Positions 63,336 through 64,000 of a stretch of DNA of 64,000 nucleotides are shown piece after piece; position 1 is the first letter of the stretch; each line of letters opens with the position of its first letter. The stretch spans positions 124,001 to 188,000 of the forward strand of contig NZ_JACARO010000015.1 of NCBI RefSeq assembly GCF_013386585.1, read 5' to 3'. Both the position numbers and the translations under genes were made by a program. Under the pieces are notes generated by a model. The model did not search any database and was not told where the DNA came from. It saw only the letters and a program-made list of their open reading frames with translations. The stretch is from Pseudomonas sp. P7548. Lineage in GTDB: Bacteria > Pseudomonadota > Gammaproteobacteria > Pseudomonadales > Pseudomonadaceae.

Positions 63336-63743
63336 ATGGAACAGCATTCCAACGCCTTGAGAGTGATGGTGATCGACGATTCGAAAACGATCCGCCGCAC
63401 CGCTGAAACACTGTTGAAGAACGCAGGGTGCGACGTCATCACGGCCATCGACGGTTTCGATGCCCTGGCCCGGATTGTTGATCATCACCCGCACATTATT
63501 TTTGTCGACATCATGATGCCGCGCCTGGATGGCTACCAGACCTGCGCGCTGGTGAAGAACAACCCGGCGTTCAAGTCGATCCCGGTGATCATGCTGTCCT
63601 CCAAGGACGGCCTGTTCGACAAGGCCAAGGGGCGCATCGTGGGTGTCGATCAGTTTTTGACCAAGCCTTTCAGCAAGGAAGAACTGCTGGGCGCGATCAA
63701 GGCCTACGTGCCTGCCTTCGCCGCAGTAGAACAAGCACACTGA
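63336..63743 (+). CDS. pilG: PilG, type IV pilus chemosensory response regulator
   Basis: A 135-residue single-domain CheY-like receiver that, in the Pil-Chp pathway, promotes pilus extension. The acidic pair is in MVIDDSKTIRR, the phospho-acceptor Asp in FVDIMMPRLDGYQ, and the conserved Lys in FLTKPFSKEELL. I chose ATG at 63336 from the conserved N-terminus. pilH starts 46 bases downstream. Confidence 0.93.
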   Translation: MEQHSNALRVMVIDDSKTIRRTAETLLKNAGCDVITAIDGFDALARIVDHHPHIIFVDIMMPRLDGYQTCALVKNNPAFKSIPVIMLSSKDGLFDKAKGRIVGVDQFLTKPFSKEELLGAIKAYVPAFAAVEQAH

Positions 63744-63789
63744 CGCCGCCTCACAAGGGCCGGCGCCAACCAATGTAGTGGGGAAAACC

Positions 63790-64000
63790 ATGGCACGTGT
63801 TCTGATCGTCGACGATTCGCCGACCGAAATGTACAAACTGACCGGCATGCTGGAAAAGCATGGCCACCAGGTCCTGAAAGCCGAAAACGGCGCGGACGGC
63901 GTGGCCCTGGCCCGCCAGGAACTGCCCGACGCCGTGCTGATGGACATCGTGATGCCGGGCCTCAATGGCTTCCAGGCCACCCGCCAGCTGTCCAAGGAGC
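63790..64000 (+). CDS. pilH: PilH, type IV pilus chemosensory response regulator (cut by window end)
   Basis: The first 70 codons of a second CheY-like receiver. Visible are the acidic pair in VLIVDDSPTEMYKL and the phospho-acceptor Asp in VLMDIVMPGLNGFQ. PilH acts oppositely to PilG and modulates pilus retraction and signalling. The start has a GTGGGG ribosome-binding-like sequence 7 bases upstream. The gene runs off the window, presumably followed by pilI and pilJ. Confidence 0.92.
   Translation, partial: MARVLIVDDSPTEMYKLTGMLEKHGHQVLKAENGADGVALARQELPDAVLMDIVMPGLNGFQATRQLSKE

Overview
The window is a stretch of chromosome from a Pseudomonas of the fluorescens group. The evidence is the GC-rich codon use, the gene order, and 17 intergenic inverted-repeat (REP/REPIN) elements with the GTGGGAGC-GGCTTGCC type ends that are typical of that group. 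From folA onward, the core gene order follows what I remember of the P. aeruginosa PA0350-PA0409 region: folA, ilvD, mutM, ferredoxin, coaD, laoABC/laoR, rsmD, two M16 peptidases, ftsYEX, rpoH, mtgA, thiSG, trmB, hemW, rdgB, metWX, yggT, proC, yggS, pilT, pyrX-pyrB-pyrR, ruvX, algH, tonB, gshB, pilG, pilH. I see no prophage, insertion sequence, CRISPR array, tRNA or rRNA.

Left part (1-10 kb) is accessory. A divergent cadR/cadA metal-resistance pair shares a MerR-type operator. It is followed by a LysR regulator and a locus that looks dedicated to 2-aminoethylphosphonate or a relative: ABC ATPase, double-domain permease, periplasmic binding protein, FAD-dependent aminophosphonate oxidase-like protein and a PhnZ-like HD-domain oxygenase. 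No PhnY-type hydroxylase, phnW or phnX is present here. A small unrecognised protein made of two diverged repeats follows.

Middle part (10-34 kb): a GTPase/membrane-protein pair (DUF3482/DUF2868), folA, a cystine symporter, a secreted HAD phosphatase resembling phosphorylcholine phosphatase, an iron-starvation sigma/anti-sigma/TonB-receptor signalling trio, ilvD, an MFS exporter, rlmI, an HDOD protein, mutM, a ferredoxin, coaD, and the long-chain alcohol oxidation locus laoCBA with the divergent regulator laoR.

Right part (34-64 kb) is dense housekeeping: rsmD with two M16 peptidases; ftsY-ftsE-ftsX then rpoH; thiS-thiG; trmB; an RNA 2'-phosphotransferase (kptA); a long leftward cluster covering hemW, rdgB, metW, metX, yggT, proC and yggS; pilT without an adjacent pilU; the pyrR-pyrB-pyrX operon in which the dihydroorotase-like subunit has lost its metal-binding HxH; algH-ruvX; tonB; gshB; and the start of the pilGH chemosensory operon, cut by the window end.

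The least understood items are the phosphonate locus without a hydroxylase, the two-repeat protein at 9.5-10 kb, the DUF3482/DUF2868 pair, a terminator-like hairpin placed 9 bases before the tonB start codon, and nested palindromes in the laoC/laoR intergenic region. I found no clearly new multi-gene system; the first and third of these come closest.
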